Shown here: positions 30,417 through 39,421 of the stretch, piece after piece
Position numbering within the stretch: the first letter of the stretch is position 1
How the letters are laid out: every line of letters begins with the position of its first letter
NCBI RefSeq assembly: GCF_001269985.1
Contig: NZ_BBZB01000001.1
Span: 3,906,001-3,970,000, forward strand
Direction: 5' to 3'
Source: Pseudoalteromonas sp. '520P1 No. 423'
Lineage (GTDB): Bacteria; Pseudomonadota; Gammaproteobacteria; Enterobacterales; Alteromonadaceae
DNA length: 64,000 nucleotides
Translations under genes and position numbers: made by a program
Notes under the pieces: model-generated
Seen by the model: only the letters and a program-made list of their open reading frames with translations
Told to the model about the DNA's origin: nothing
Database searches by the model: none

Positions 30417-32291
30417 TTATAAGCGGTAATCAATACCCACAAAGAAATGACGCTCAGCAGTATTATAATAAGAAATTTCAGAAGTACCCCAGTCTTGAGA
30501 AGACTCAGCAGCCTGATATTCCTTATCAAATAAGTTTTCTACTCTTACTTTAGCTGATAAATCATCGTTGATTTGATAAGTTGCCGCTAGATTCCATAAA
30601 GTATATGAACTTAATTCATTTAAGCTAAAATCAGCATTGTAATATTTACCGGGGCGACTTGAGCGATATTGAAAATCAAGTGCAACATTCACTTGCTGCC
30701 AGCCTTTAGAAACAGCCCAATTAAATACCTTATCTGATTGATTAGCCAAGTCAGCACCAGTTACATCATTAACTGCATCTGTGTAAGTTAAGTTGATATC
30801 ATTGTTAAAACCGAAAACTTGGTAGCTTGCTGTTATTTCAAAGCCTTGCATCGTTGCTGAACCAATATTTGAAGGTTTCCAAACATTAGGGTCTTCAACT
30901 GTTGGTGCCCAGTCAATTAAGTTTGTTACTTCATTATTATATATAGCCACATCATAACTTGCATTGTCTAAATCTAAACGAAAGCCAAATTCAAGATTAA
31001 CTGACTCTTCAGGCTCTAAGGCATCATTACCTAAACCTGGGTAATATAAATCATTAAAGCTAGGCGCTTTAAAACCCATATTACGGCTTAAACGGAATGT
31101 CGCTTTTTCCGTCACTTTCATACCTAGTGCAGCGTTATAGGTAAATGCACTACCATATTGGTCATCTTTATCATTTCTAAGTGATAAGTTTGCTAAATAA
31201 TCTTCATAATTAAAATAAGCACCAGCAAAAATAGCTAATACATCACGTGATTGTTTATCATATGCTTGGGTTGTTTCACTTACATCTTCTTCATACCAAT
31301 TAAAACCACCATTTACCGTCAAAGCTTCAGAATATTCATGATTTGCGAGGTAATCAACTTGTACACGATCCGTTTCATATTGACTATCAGGTGTCGCAGC
31401 ACCATCCCACTCAATACCACCTTGGTTTAAATCACTGTCTTGTGATACTGATAGGTCTATATTATGAGTTACATCTTTATGAATTTTATTAAAACCTAGT
31501 TTCAAAAAGTAGTTTTCAAACTCTACGAAATCATTTCCACCAAAAGCTGTATCGTATTTCGTTTCACCTTCACTGTATTGAGCAACTAAAGATAGAGCAC
31601 TATCATCACTTAATGTATAATCTAAGTTCAAACCTAAGTTAAGATTTTCATAACCATCATCATCTTTATCTGAGCCTTCAGCAGCATCAAAACCATCAGT
31701 TTTTTCAAAACCGGCATTTAACGATAGCTTATAAGTTTTAGTGTTAATGTTACTCGTAGCTTGTATATTTTGATAATTATTATTACCTGCAGTTGCGCTA
31801 AGCTGAGTACCTTCGCCTTTACGTGTAATAATATTAATAACACCGGCAATGGCATCAGAACCATATTGTGCAGCTCGAGAGCCTTTTACAATTTCAATAC
31901 GCTCAACTGTATTTAAAGGTAAATTAGCGATATTTTTATAACCTAAAGTTGCAGACCCAATACGAATACCATCAACTAAAATTAAGCTATGCTTAGTTTG
32001 CGCACCGCGCAGTAATATTGAACTTGTTTGTCCGAAGCCACCTTTACGATCAATTTGAATGCCCGCTTGGCTATTTAATAAAGTGACCAAGTCTCTCGCG
32101 TTGCTTGCATCAATATCAGTACGATTAATGACTGATACACTTGCTAAAGTATCTGCAATTGATTGAGATGTGCGGTTTGCAGTAACAGTAATATGCTCAA
32201 GGTTGTCACCCGCTTGAGCCACTACCATTGAAGAAGAAAATATAGAGATCGCAGATACAACAGCTAAGGCTGCTTTAGATTTATTGAACAT
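30417..32291 (-). CDS. btuB: TonB-dependent vitamin B12 receptor
   Basis: Start at 32291, where GGAG sits 6 nt upstream. The frame is open to 32318. 624 residues: signal peptide (about 1-26), TonB box region LEHITVTANR, plug (~40-150, with GSRAAQYGSDAIAGVINI) and a barrel ending in YRL. Assignment to B12 rests on the cobalamin riboswitch directly upstream and on overall BtuB-like size and plug. No other cobalamin transport gene is adjacent. Confidence 0.9.
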   Translation of the reverse strand: MFNKSKAALAVVSAISIFSSSMVVAQAGDNLEHITVTANRTSQSIADTLASVSVINRTDIDASNARDLVTLLNSQAGIQIDRKGGFGQTSSILLRGAQTKHSLILVDGIRIGSATLGYKNIANLPLNTVERIEIVKGSRAAQYGSDAIAGVINIITRKGEGTQLSATAGNNNYQNIQATSNINTKTYKLSLNAGFEKTDGFDAAEGSDKDDDGYENLNLGLNLDYTLSDDSALSLVAQYSEGETKYDTAFGGNDFVEFENYFLKLGFNKIHKDVTHNIDLSVSQDSDLNQGGIEWDGAATPDSQYETDRVQVDYLANHEYSEALTVNGGFNWYEEDVSETTQAYDKQSRDVLAIFAGAYFNYEDYLANLSLRNDKDDQYGSAFTYNAALGMKVTEKATFRLSRNMGFKAPSFNDLYYPGLGNDALEPEESVNLEFGFRLDLDNASYDVAIYNNEVTNLIDWAPTVEDPNVWKPSNIGSATMQGFEITASYQVFGFNNDINLTYTDAVNDVTGADLANQSDKVFNWAVSKGWQQVNVALDFQYRSSRPGKYYNADFSLNELSSYTLWNLAATYQINDDLSAKVRVENLFDKEYQAAESSQDWGTSEISYYNTAERHFFVGIDYRL

Positions 32292-32359
32292 GTTTGCTCC
32301 ATTGTGCCCACCGCACAAATTTAAAGTATTTAAGGATTAAGTCTCGTGTTACTAGTAAA

Positions 32360-32575
32360 ACAAGGCCGGTCTCCGGGCTGAATAACAGTCTATAAACTGA
32401 TATATCACCGTTGCGGGGGCAGCGTTGGATTAAAGTAACGTCCTAGTTATTTTTATCACCAACTTCCCGATTATCCATTCACTTAAAGATAAATACTCCC
32501 TATCGCCCTGGGAATGTTTAAATCATTGAATAGCACCTCGAATCAAAACCTATTTATTAAAATAGGTAATAACGG
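32360..32575 (-). ncRNA. Cobalamin riboswitch
   Basis: In the leader of btuB, the minus strand shows the conserved core GCTGCCCCCGCAACGGTGA and, ~30 nt further on, AGCCCGGAGACCGGCC. Upstream are the GGTGCTATTCA-type 5' arm and the GCCAGGG-like block CCCAGGGCGATAGGGA. Order and spacing match the AdoCbl/B12 aptamer class. It should repress btuB when cobalamin is plentiful. Ends are approximate. Confidence 0.93.
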
Positions 32576-32671
32576 CGCGTATTGTGATGATAAGTGGATA
32601 AAAAGTCAATGGACGTTTGGACGTCTAATGCTCGATTGAGTTTAAATACGTTTACTTTAATAATCAGCCAA

Positions 32672-32698
32672 TAAAAAAGCCTCGTAATTACGAGGCTA
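32672..32698 (-). terminator. Terminator after the DsbA-like remnant
   Basis: On the minus strand the palindrome AGCCTCGTAATTACGAGGCT is followed by a U6 run (32673-32678). It lies 28 nt past the stop at 32726. Confidence 0.8.
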
Positions 32699-32725
32699 AG
32701 TTTAAACGACTTATTTAAGCTGAAT

Positions 32726-33249
32726 TTATTTATAAGCCTCAGCCACAGCCTCCTCGACCAGCTTTTCTAGTTGCTTATAACCAAAGCTAATTAAAGGTTT
32801 ACCGTTTACAAAAAACTCTGGTGTCGCTCTAATTTGTAATGTTTGACCATCTTTTATATCTTGCTCAATTATTCTAGCTACTTTAGCGCTTTGGTAATCG
32901 GCTTCAAGTTTCGCATGATCTAACTCCAAAGTTTTTAATCCTGCTAAAGCATGTTGTGGATTAGAGACATGGTGTTCAACCCAACGATTTTGATTGCCAA
33001 ATAAAAGTTCAACTGCAGGCCAAAACTGCCCTTGCATATGTGCTGCTTCAAGCATTTTAACCACATCACCCGAGCCTTCATGCAATGGTGCATAACGCAT
33101 CATTACTTTCACTTTACCTGGGTATTTCTTTACTAAGTCATTAACAAAAGGGTAAAACTGACTACAGGTACCACACGCAGGATCAAAAAATTCAACAATC
33201 GTCACTTTTGCTTTTTTATAGCCTTTAATCGGTGCATTTTTTTATTCAT
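32726..33249 (-). pseudogene. DsbA-like thioredoxin-fold gene, N-terminus lost
   Basis: A thioredoxin-fold oxidoreductase with VTIVEFFDPACGTCSQFYPF (CGTC active site) and cis-Pro RATPEFFVNGKPL. The natural start is the ATG at 33247-33249, which overlaps the DsbB-like stop and has AAGGA upstream. From that ATG the frame runs into a stop: a run of seven A follows MNKK, and one extra A would restore NAPIKGYKKAKVTIVEFF. No signal peptide or membrane anchor is present, although homologues need one to reach the periplasm, so a deletion is also likely. A GTG at 33205 could start a 159-residue cytoplasmic piece. Confidence 0.65.
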
Positions 33250-33697
33250 GATGATTCCTTGAAGATTGAATATGAGATAATAAAAGTAAAATACCTAGAG
33301 TTGTAAAAGTAAGTAATGACATCATAGCCATATTTAAAAAACCCAATACGTTTAAGTGAGTTTCAGAGCAAGGAATGCCTGCAACACAAGGCTGTGCACT
33401 TTGCGGAATAAAACCTGTAATTAAAAGCACATGAAAGAGTGCAGTAAGCCAACCAAAAACGACTCAGGCACCAGCAAAACGTACGACTTTGGGATCAAAA
33501 GGAAATAATGCTAATGGTAGTATTAACACTAAAGGATACAGTGCAATACGTTGATACCAACATAATACACATACAGGAAGCTTTAGCACTTCACTGAAAA
33601 ACAAACTAATTAATGTACCGTTTGTTGCTAAAAACCAAGCAAAAAAGAGTAGGTACCAGCTTTTAGATATGGGTTCAGTAGGTGTTGAATTTTTCAT
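33242..33697 (-). pseudogene. DsbB/BdbC-like disulfide oxidoreductase interrupted by TGA
   Basis: Four-helix inner-membrane protein that would reoxidise the adjacent DsbA-like protein. The first half (78 codons) has the CVLCWYQR redox pair. An in-frame TGA at 33464-33466 follows VVRFAGA. The second half continues in the same frame as VVFGWLTALFHVLLITGFIP with a second Cys pair in PCVAGIPC and ends SSRNHHE. Only one nonsense codon separates two well-conserved halves, so the mutation is recent or a base error. No sign of a selenocysteine site: TGA is not at a redox position. Confidence 0.75.
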
Positions 33698-33734
33698 TAC
33701 GCCTCAATTATAAATATAGGGCTTATTTGATTTG

Positions 33735-33760
33735 AACGAGTGAAGCGATCTTCACTCGTT
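33735..33760. terminator. Hairpin downstream of yajQ
   Basis: A 10-bp perfect stem (33735-33744 with 33751-33760) with a 6-nt loop. The U-tract is weak on both sides, so termination efficiency is uncertain. Confidence 0.45.
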
Positions 33761-33770
33761 AATTGGGCTT

Positions 33771-34253
33771 TTAGTCTCTAAAGTTTTTAAATTGGAAAGG
33801 TTGACCTAATTCAGATGTACGGATAAGTTGCATTGCTTGTTGTAAATCATCACGCTTTTTACCAGTAACACGTACTTCATCACCTTGAATGGCTGATTGC
33901 ACTTTTAATTTGGCATCTTTGATTGTTTTAACAACTTTTTTAGCCATATCTTGCTCAATACCTTGCTTGATAACAACTTGTTGGCTGTAAGTTTTTCCTG
34001 TATGAACAACGTCTTCTAGTTCAAAACTTTTTACATCTAAACCACGTTTTACCGCTTTACTTGCTAATATCTCAAACATTTGCACTAATTGAAATTCAGC
34101 ATCCGCTTTCATTAAAATCGTTTCTTTAGTGAGCTTAAATGAGGCTTCTACACCTCGAAAGTCGAAACGCGTTTCTAATTCACGATTAGCATTATCAACT
34201 GAGTTTAAAGCTTCTGTCATTTCAACTTCAGATACGATGTCAAAAGAAGGCAT
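33771..34253 (-). CDS. yajQ: YajQ family nucleotide-binding protein
   Basis: Start at 34253 gives the canonical [17 protein letters not shown], with GGAG upstream. The frame opens at 34265. 160 residues with two ferredoxin-like halves, e.g. [17 protein letters not shown] and [29 protein letters not shown] at the end. The family has been reported to bind nucleotides including cyclic di-GMP in some bacteria. Monocistronic. Confidence 0.93.
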   Translation of the reverse strand: MPSFDIVSEVEMTEALNSVDNANRELETRFDFRGVEASFKLTKETILMKADAEFQLVQMFEILASKAVKRGLDVKSFELEDVVHTGKTYSQQVVIKQGIEQDMAKKVVKTIKDAKLKVQSAIQGDEVRVTGKKRDDLQQAMQLIRTSELGQPFQFKNFRD

Positions 34254-34383
34254 GGTTTTCTCCAAAATAATTTATTCAAATCTATAGTATATGAATTATA
34301 CCCATGCGTTATAAATTGAACAAAGCTTTACTGTATTTTGTTTGATATAATCACAATCCTTATCAACTTTAATGGAATAATTT

Positions 34384-34737
34384 GTGACTCGTCGTTTATA
34401 TCAAGCGCTGTTTTTAGCTGTACTAATAGCGTGTACCGCATTATTCGCAAAAGAAGTTAAAACCGTTGCTATATTATTTCCCCATATAGATAAAGTCGCC
34501 CACTTTGGTATTTTTGTTGTTTTAGCAGGTATTATGCACCGTGCATTTAAAGCACCTATTTGGATACACATTCTGCTATTAGCCAGCTATGGTGCAGGCA
34601 TTGAAATGATGCAAAGCACCCTACCTCATCGCCAAGGTTCTTTTCCTGACTTTGTAGCCGATCTATTAGGTGCAATATTTTATTTTACTAGCTATTGGAT
34701 TTGGCAAAAAAAATGCAAAAAAAACAAAGTGGAATAA
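34384..34737 (+). CDS. VanZ-like small membrane protein
   Basis: 117 residues with a GTG start. About four hydrophobic segments (6-22, 27-50, 58-76, 88-107). The core IDKVAHFGIFVVLAGIMHRA followed by EMMQSTLPHRQGSFPDFVAD and LLGA matches VanZ-like proteins (H..D...N motif replaced here by R..S..D). Function unknown outside glycopeptide loci. Its end overlaps the ketopantoate reductase gene. Confidence 0.8.
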   Translation: MTRRLYQALFLAVLIACTALFAKEVKTVAILFPHIDKVAHFGIFVVLAGIMHRAFKAPIWIHILLLASYGAGIEMMQSTLPHRQGSFPDFVADLLGAIFYFTSYWIWQKKCKKNKVE

Positions 34738-35630
34738 GCTTAATTAAACCATCAAATATTCATATTATAGGTAAAGGTGCGATTGGTTTATTGCTAAGCT
34801 ATTACCTAACAAAAAACACAAAAAACTCAGTAAAGCTTTGCCTCAGAGAAAGTCAAAAAAAGTCTATTTTCAAATATCAAAACAAAGATTTAATCCAAGA
34901 TATCGCGCTGACTCATTGTAATAATCCTGATGAAAAAATTAAATTTTTAATTATTCCCACAAAATCTTATGATGTTTTAACTGCTTTTTTAGATGCAAAA
35001 GCGAGACTCACTGACAATGCTGTGATTATTTTATGCCATAACGGCATGGGCACAATAGAGCAATTAAAACCTCACTTAAGCAATAATCAAAGCCTATTCT
35101 TTTTAACAACCACTATGGGCGCTTATAAATCAGACGCAAACCATGTAATACACACTGGTTTTGGGCCAAGCACCTTAGGAGCAATCAACCAAGTTGCTAT
35201 TAATAATCAAGCTCCAGTTTTTAAAGCTTTATCAAAATGTATTCCAAATTTAAGTTTATCAAATAATATTAAAAAGTTATTGTGGGATAAGTTAATGATC
35301 AATATTGCCATCAATCCATTGTCTGCCATTTATAATGTTAAAAACGGTGAGTTAAATCAGCCTAGATTTGCATTGAAAGTTTTTCAGCTTTTGCATGAAG
35401 CTTATTTAGTGGCAAAAAAAGAAGGTGTTGATATGCATTTTTCTAAAGTATTAATGTCGGCTTATACCGTGATGCAAGCCACAGCGCAAAACTATTCATC
35501 TATGAATAGAGATCATGCTTTAGGTAATAAAACTGAAATTTCTGCTATTTCTGGTTATATCGTTGAGTTAGCTAAACAACATCAAATTGATACACCAAAT
35601 AATAAAAGTGTTTATTTAAAATTATCTTAA
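34713..35630 (+). CDS. Ketopantoate reductase family protein
   Basis: Start set at the ATG 34713, inside the vanZ-like gene (25-nt overlap, different frame). A TTG at 34695 is an alternative. 305 residues: N-terminal Rossmann motif IIGKGAIGLLLSYYL, CHNGMGTIEQL, and a C-terminal helical domain with KLLWDKLMINIAINPLSAIY, then NRDHALGNKTEISAISGYIV. This fits PanE/ApbA (2-dehydropantoate 2-reductase, pantothenate pathway). Sequence divergence in the first domain keeps substrate open. Followed by a strong terminator. Confidence 0.85.
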   Translation: MQKKQSGISLIKPSNIHIIGKGAIGLLLSYYLTKNTKNSVKLCLRESQKKSIFKYQNKDLIQDIALTHCNNPDEKIKFLIIPTKSYDVLTAFLDAKARLTDNAVIILCHNGMGTIEQLKPHLSNNQSLFFLTTTMGAYKSDANHVIHTGFGPSTLGAINQVAINNQAPVFKALSKCIPNLSLSNNIKKLLWDKLMINIAINPLSAIYNVKNGELNQPRFALKVFQLLHEAYLVAKKEGVDMHFSKVLMSAYTVMQATAQNYSSMNRDHALGNKTEISAISGYIVELAKQHQIDTPNNKSVYLKLS

Positions 35631-35644
35631 AAGGTCTTTAAAGC

Positions 35645-35675
35645 AAAAAAGCTTTCTAAATTAGAAAGCTTTTTT
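35645..35675. terminator. Terminator between panE-like gene and porin
   Basis: A 13-bp stem (AAAAAAGCTTTCT with AGAAAGCTTTTTT), 5-nt loop, symmetric A and T runs between convergent genes. Confidence 0.88.
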
Positions 35676-35706
35676 ATCAATAATTTTGTTACGTCTAACT
35701 AAATTA

Positions 35707-36636
35707 TTAGAATTTGTATTCCATGCCTAAACCTAAGTAGCTTTCATCTTCTGAAGAATCGTTATCAAAAGTAGAGTAAAAACCAAATAATTTAGTATTT
35801 TTAGCGAGTTTGTAATCAACACCTACAGATGCAACATTCTTTTTGTCGCTACCATCAAAATCAACTGTTTGGTATTGTGCTTTAAGTGTTGCTTTACCTA
35901 AACCGTATGCTGCATTTAAAACATAACCGTCAGCTTCACTACCACCTTCAGATGCTTCTTGAGTTTGGTATAAAGCACCTAATTTAAAACCTGCTACTTT
36001 ACCTTGAACAGTAGCACGGACAGTATCATAACCTTTTACTTCACTGTCCATAGCAACCGATGCATAAAACTTAGACTTTTTAAGCTTGCTATCACCAAAT
36101 AATAAAGCTGCTGAGTAACCGTTATCCGCATCTTTTTCATCTTCGGCAATAACTGTACCGATAAACTGAAAGCCATTCATTTTAGGTGTTTTATAAGTGA
36201 TAGAATCACCCATACGGTTTTCACCTTTAAAGCGGTATTTTATATCAGCTTCAAGGTCATTAAATAAATCAATTTTACCTTGTGATTGCTTAAGTGCCGT
36301 ATCGTTACGACCAATTAAAACCTCACCAAAACCGCCTTTTAAACCAACATATTGATTACGAGCTTTAAGATGATCATCGCTTGACTTGTCTTTATCAGAC
36401 ATATCAACTTGCCATTCCATTTTATAAACAACAGATAAGCCATCATCTATTTTTTGACCACCTTTAACACCAAAACGAGAGGCATTACTTTTAATTTCAG
36501 TGAAAGAGCCTTCACCATCATCAGATGATTGAACTGTTACATTAGCTTTACCGTAAACAGTAAGATCAGCAGCAATAACAGGTTGTGCGAATAAAGTAAC
36601 TAGAGAAACAGCAAGTGCAGTCTTGGCCATTTTCAT
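35707..36636 (-). CDS. Gram-negative general porin
   Basis: 309 residues. Signal peptide (1-22, ending VIA), then 16-strand-type barrel features: DLTVYGKANVTVQSSDDGEG, SRFGVKGGQKIDDGLSVVYK, NQYVGLKGGFGEVLIGRNDT and a C-terminal GMEYKF with terminal Phe. Outer-membrane diffusion channel. AGGAA Shine-Dalgarno sequence upstream. Its ~200-bp upstream gap separates it from the divergent GGDEF gene. Confidence 0.93.
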   Translation of the reverse strand: MKMAKTALAVSLVTLFAQPVIAADLTVYGKANVTVQSSDDGEGSFTEIKSNASRFGVKGGQKIDDGLSVVYKMEWQVDMSDKDKSSDDHLKARNQYVGLKGGFGEVLIGRNDTALKQSQGKIDLFNDLEADIKYRFKGENRMGDSITYKTPKMNGFQFIGTVIAEDEKDADNGYSAALLFGDSKLKKSKFYASVAMDSEVKGYDTVRATVQGKVAGFKLGALYQTQEASEGGSEADGYVLNAAYGLGKATLKAQYQTVDFDGSDKKNVASVGVDYKLAKNTKLFGFYSTFDNDSSEDESYLGLGMEYKF

Positions 36637-36840
36637 AATAAATTCCTCAAAGAATCAAATTAGTTAAGAAGTAGTTCTAAAATCTGGGCGTAGTGTGCCA
36701 CGACTAGATGACAGAAATATTACAACTGACATTAATTTTAGTTCAAAAATAAAATTATTATAAAAACTACATAATTTAAATCAGTAGCTACATTATAAAG
36801 AAGTAGAATAATTTAATTTATATATTTTGAAAGGATAATA

Positions 36841-38073
36841 GTGACTTATAAACTACTAATAATTGAAGATACCCCCACAATTGCGAAAGTACAAAAACAG
36901 ATAGGGCTAAAAATAGGCTTTGAAGTGGATGTTGCCGCAAGTTTGGCTGAAGCAATTGACTTAATTGAACAGCATAATTATTTTTGTGCTTTAACTGATT
37001 TTGTATTACCTGACGCACCTCATGGTGAAGCAATACAGTTAACCATTGGCGCTGAAATACCGACTATTGTCATGACAGGTAAACTAGACAATAGTACAAG
37101 GGATTATGTATCTCGTTACCCAATTGTTGATTATATTACTAAAGAAAGCCATCAAGCTTATAGATACTTAGAAACACAACTTACTCGTTTACCTAAAAAT
37201 AAAGAGGTGCGTATATTAATTGTTGATGACTCTTTAGCAACAAGAAACCATTTAAACAACTTACTTATTCGCCATAAATATAAAGTTGCTCAAGCAGCAG
37301 ATGGCGAACTGGCTCTTAAGCAGTTAGAGCAGCACTCAGACATTAAGGTCATTATTACAGATAATGAAATGCCTGTGATGGACGGTATTACGTTAACAGG
37401 GAGAATTCGGAAAAAATTTACTAACGACGAAAAAATCATTATTGGTATCTCAGGCACTAAAGATAATTATGTATCTGCGAGATTTTTAAAAAGTGGCGCT
37501 AATGACTATTTAAGAAAGCCTTTTTACCCAGAAGAATTTTATTGCCGATTAGGGCATAACATTGAAATGATGGATAATATTGCCACTATTCGAAAACAAG
37601 CTAATAGTGATTACTTAACAAATTTACCTAATCGAAGATATTTTTTTGAACAAGCTAAAATTATTTCAAATAAAAAAAAATCAAATAATAGAACCGTTAT
37701 TCTAGCTATGATAGACATAGATCACTTCAAAGCAATTAATGATAATTTAGGGCACGATGTAGGCGATGAAGTGCTAAAAGGATTAGCAAAAATATTTATG
37801 ACACTATTTTCAGATCAACTTGTTGCTCGATTAGGCGGAGAAGAGTTTGCAATATATTTTGATAACATTAATTTTGAATCTGTTAGAAATAGACTTGAGT
37901 CATTCAGGTCCCATATCGAAGAAATCACAATTCATGATGTCTCATTTACAATTTCTATTGGACTAACACAGCAAGCTAATTATGATATTGATGAAGTCTT
38001 GAAAATTGCAGATCAGCATTTATATACGGCCAAAGAATCTGGCCGTAATATCGTTATTAGTGACGAGGATTAA
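36841..38073 (+). CDS. REC-REC-GGDEF response regulator (diguanylate cyclase)
   Basis: 410 residues, GTG start with AAGGAT upstream. First receiver at ~3-115 (IIEDTPTIAK; phosphoacceptor in ALTDFVLP), second at ~120-240 (ILIVDDSLATRNHL; VIITDNEMPVMDG; KPFYPEEF), then a GGDEF domain at ~250-408 with DYLTNLPNRRYF, IDIDHFKAINDNLGHDVGDE and an intact RLGGEEFAI active site. Expected to make cyclic di-GMP when phosphorylated. Its kinase is not in the window. Stop overlaps the convergent rarD stop by 4 nt. Confidence 0.93.
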   Translation: MTYKLLIIEDTPTIAKVQKQIGLKIGFEVDVAASLAEAIDLIEQHNYFCALTDFVLPDAPHGEAIQLTIGAEIPTIVMTGKLDNSTRDYVSRYPIVDYITKESHQAYRYLETQLTRLPKNKEVRILIVDDSLATRNHLNNLLIRHKYKVAQAADGELALKQLEQHSDIKVIITDNEMPVMDGITLTGRIRKKFTNDEKIIIGISGTKDNYVSARFLKSGANDYLRKPFYPEEFYCRLGHNIEMMDNIATIRKQANSDYLTNLPNRRYFFEQAKIISNKKKSNNRTVILAMIDIDHFKAINDNLGHDVGDEVLKGLAKIFMTLFSDQLVARLGGEEFAIYFDNINFESVRNRLESFRSHIEEITIHDVSFTISIGLTQQANYDIDEVLKIADQHLYTAKESGRNIVISDED

Positions 38074-38960
38074 CTTTTCTTTTTCTTGCTACTTAGAATT
38101 GCATCCCATGTGTATAGGGCTAATGCACTCCAAATAAAACCAAAAGTAACGAGCCTATCTACGCCCACTTTTTCACCATAAAACATCACAGCCAAACAAA
38201 ACATCAAGCTAGGCCCAATATATTGAAAAAAGCCTAATGTTGAATACTGTAAACGTTTCGCTGCTGCAGTAAAACATAATAAAGGCAAAGTAGTTACGAT
38301 ACCTGCGCTTATTAATAATACGTTCAATTGCCAATTATTCACACTCAGATCAGCACTTGCTGAATCTACATAAAAGAACCAGTAAACCAAAGCGAACGGC
38401 ACTAAAACTAATGATTCTAATAATAAACCGGGTAATGACTCTACAGCCATTTTTTTTCTTAATAAGCCATAAATCGCAAAAGATGTCGCCAAACCAAAAG
38501 CGATAATAGGAAATGAACCAAAACTAACAAGCTGAATGATCACTCCTAAAGCTGCAAGACCTACTGCTACCCCCTGAAATAACCTTAACCTTTCACCTAA
38601 AAATAAAATGCCAAGTAAAACATTAAATAAAGGGTTAATATAATAACCTAAACTGGCATCTAGCATATGCCCGCTATTAACAGCCCAGATGAATAACCCC
38701 CAGTTAAACCCCAATAAAGTTGAGGTGAGCAATAGCATTAACAAAAGCTTAGGCTGTTTAAAAATGCTCTGCACTTTATGCCAGTTTTTCTTAATCGCAA
38801 TAATAAGCGCTATAAATACAAATGACCAAACAACACGATGCGCTAAAATTTCTAATGCTCCGATTGAGTCAATTAATTTAAAATATATGGGTGCTAATCC
38901 CCACATAATAAAAGCCGCTAACGCGTAATATATACCCTGCTTTTGTTGCGTACTTGTCAT
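38070..38960 (-). CDS. rarD: EamA-family transporter RarD
   Basis: Start at 38960 (MTSTQQKQGIYYALAAFIMW) matches where RarD proteins begin. An upstream in-frame ATG at 38993 is possible. About 296 residues with ten predicted membrane helices in two EamA repeats, GLAPIYFKLIDSIGALEILA HRVVWSF, LLGFNWGLFIWAVN, LGYYINPLFNVLLG and LGFFQYIGPSLMFCLAV. RarD was named from chloramphenicol sensitivity work. The true substrate is unknown. Confidence 0.9.
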   Translation of the reverse strand: MTSTQQKQGIYYALAAFIMWGLAPIYFKLIDSIGALEILAHRVVWSFVFIALIIAIKKNWHKVQSIFKQPKLLLMLLLTSTLLGFNWGLFIWAVNSGHMLDASLGYYINPLFNVLLGILFLGERLRLFQGVAVGLAALGVIIQLVSFGSFPIIAFGLATSFAIYGLLRKKMAVESLPGLLLESLVLVPFALVYWFFYVDSASADLSVNNWQLNVLLISAGIVTTLPLLCFTAAAKRLQYSTLGFFQYIGPSLMFCLAVMFYGEKVGVDRLVTFGFIWSALALYTWDAILSSKKKKS

Positions 38961-39203
38961 TAAATTATCACATCTAAGAAATAGGAGGCGCATAATATCC
39001 GATCACCTAGCATCTTGGATAGCTTTTCACTGGTTTTTTGAGCGATAAGATAAAAGAATAAAAGTAAACATAACAGCTTTGCATTAGCATTTTGTAATAA
39101 ATTAAATACAAGATATTTTTTTATTCAATATAAACAATTTATTAGCTGTAAAACTATTACATAGAATGAAGTAAATTTACTTACAACAAGTAAAAGCTAT
39201 TTA

Positions 39204-39366
39204 TACCAATTCTATTAAGTTAGTGTTCTAATATAAATTAGGATAAATTTTCAAGAGCGCAGGTTTATAGCTCCAGACTGAACCTAAGTACCTGCTTCCA
39301 TGCAGGCAACGTAGCTATTGTATATTTAGACCATTTAGATTGGTCACATATTTATTGGAATTGGTA
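39204..39366. repeat. MITE-like repeat, copy A (upstream of recQ)
   Basis: A 163-bp unit starting TACCAATTCTATTAAGT and ending TTATTGGAATTGGTA. The terminal inverted repeat ATACCAATTC/GAATTGGTAT is perfect over 10 bp. TTA borders both ends. It contains no ORF. The same unit recurs in the same orientation after recQ at 41357-41611. The remainder of the 38994-39421 gap (mainly 38994-39203) is AT-rich and shows nothing else I can name, though it should contain the rarD and recQ promoters. Confidence 0.85.
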
Positions 39367-39421
39367 TTAATCATTAAATAAGCAAACAGATTTAAAGACA
39401 ATCAAACTAAAAAACTCTAAA

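Noticed and set aside
33464..33466. In-frame TGA in the DsbB-like gene as a selenocysteine codon
   Set aside because: TGA is in a membrane-loop position, not at a redox Cys, and I see no SECIS-like hairpin. A nonsense mutation or sequencing error is simpler.
38994..39203. A small gene in the gap before recQ
   Set aside because: Only short unconserved frames and no ribosome-binding site. The gap is repeat copy A and AT-rich sequence.
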